Source of the DNA: an uncultured Oscillospiraceae bacterium
GTDB taxonomy: Bacteria; Bacillota; Clostridia; Oscillospirales; Acutalibacteraceae
Length of the DNA: 5,150 bases
Direction: 5' to 3'
NCBI GenBank assembly: GCA_900555705.1
Contig: USLV01000112.1
Coordinates: forward strand, 1-5,150
The translations under genes and the position numbers were made by a program. Of this stretch, positions 5,102 to 5,150 are shown in pieces; the first letter of the stretch is position 1, and each line of letters opens with the position of its first letter. Under the pieces are notes generated by a model. It was not told where the DNA came from and did not search any database. It saw only the letters and a list, made by a program, of their open reading frames with translations.

Positions 5102-5150
5102 CTGTCTCTTATACACATCTCCGAGCCCACGAGACCTCTCTACATCTCGT
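5102..5150 (-). other. Nextera Read 2 adapter with i7 index left on the contig end
   Basis: Not biological sequence. Bases 5102-5120 are the Tn5 mosaic end (CTGTCTCTTATACACATCT), 5121-5135 the Read 2 stem (CCGAGCCCACGAGAC), 5136-5143 an 8-base index CTCTCTAC (matching the Nextera N707 index as I recall it), and 5144-5150 the start of the P7 sequence. The upstream ATPase frame runs into it and would gain the false tail VSYTHLRAHETSLHLV, a widespread adapter artefact in protein databases. Confidence 0.98.

Noticed and set aside
1..5150. CRISPR arrays, tRNA or rRNA genes, insertion sequences, integrases
   Set aside because: I saw no evenly spaced repeats, no tRNA-like fold, no transposase or recombinase coding sequence and no terminal inverted repeats other than the adapters.

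Overview
This is one short contig from a metagenomic or shotgun Illumina library, and it still carries Nextera adapter sequence at both ends (1-35 and 5102-5150). The biological part is two unrelated pieces joined at about 4651-4660. The large left piece (36 to about 4655) has all its genes on the minus strand, moderate to high GC, Gram-positive Shine-Dalgarno sites and near-consensus housekeeping promoters. It also has a clostridial-style secreted DNRLRE/RICIN protein. I infer an anaerobic Firmicute, probably a gut Clostridia/Oscillospiraceae-type organism. The small right piece (about 4654-5101) is visibly more AT-rich, lies on the plus strand, and is an internal-to-C-terminal fragment of an oligopeptide ABC transporter ATPase. 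It probably comes from another genome or a distant locus.

Reading the minus strand from right to left, the layout is as follows. The C-terminal half of ribosomal protein L9 (rplI) ends at 4432, followed by a strong hairpin terminator (4378-4415) and a near-consensus promoter (4312-4340). After a leader of about 140 nt comes an 803-residue secreted protein: signal peptide, N-terminal beta-rich region, DNRLRE domain, RICIN lectin domain, and a C-terminal Cys/His domain resembling a papain-like peptidase. Seven bases later begins a 333-residue lipoprotein with a long Ser/Thr/Pro-rich stalk. A second terminator (630-667) and a second near-consensus promoter (563-592) follow, driving a 104-residue zinc-ribbon membrane protein. 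The first 14 codons of one more gene are then cut off by the adapter.

The main unexplained structure is that the block [L9 stop region - terminator hairpin - TTGACT/TATAAT promoter] occurs twice in the same orientation, about 3.75 kb apart. The copies bracket exactly the secreted-protein/lipoprotein pair. The distal copy still matches the last seven codons of rplI (19 of 21 bases, both changes synonymous). This suggests the pair is a cassette inserted or duplicated at the rplI 3' end, although no recombinase is visible. I infer that the two cassette genes form one transcriptional unit whose products act outside the cell: a glycan-binding, possibly peptidase-tipped exoprotein and a membrane-anchored partner.
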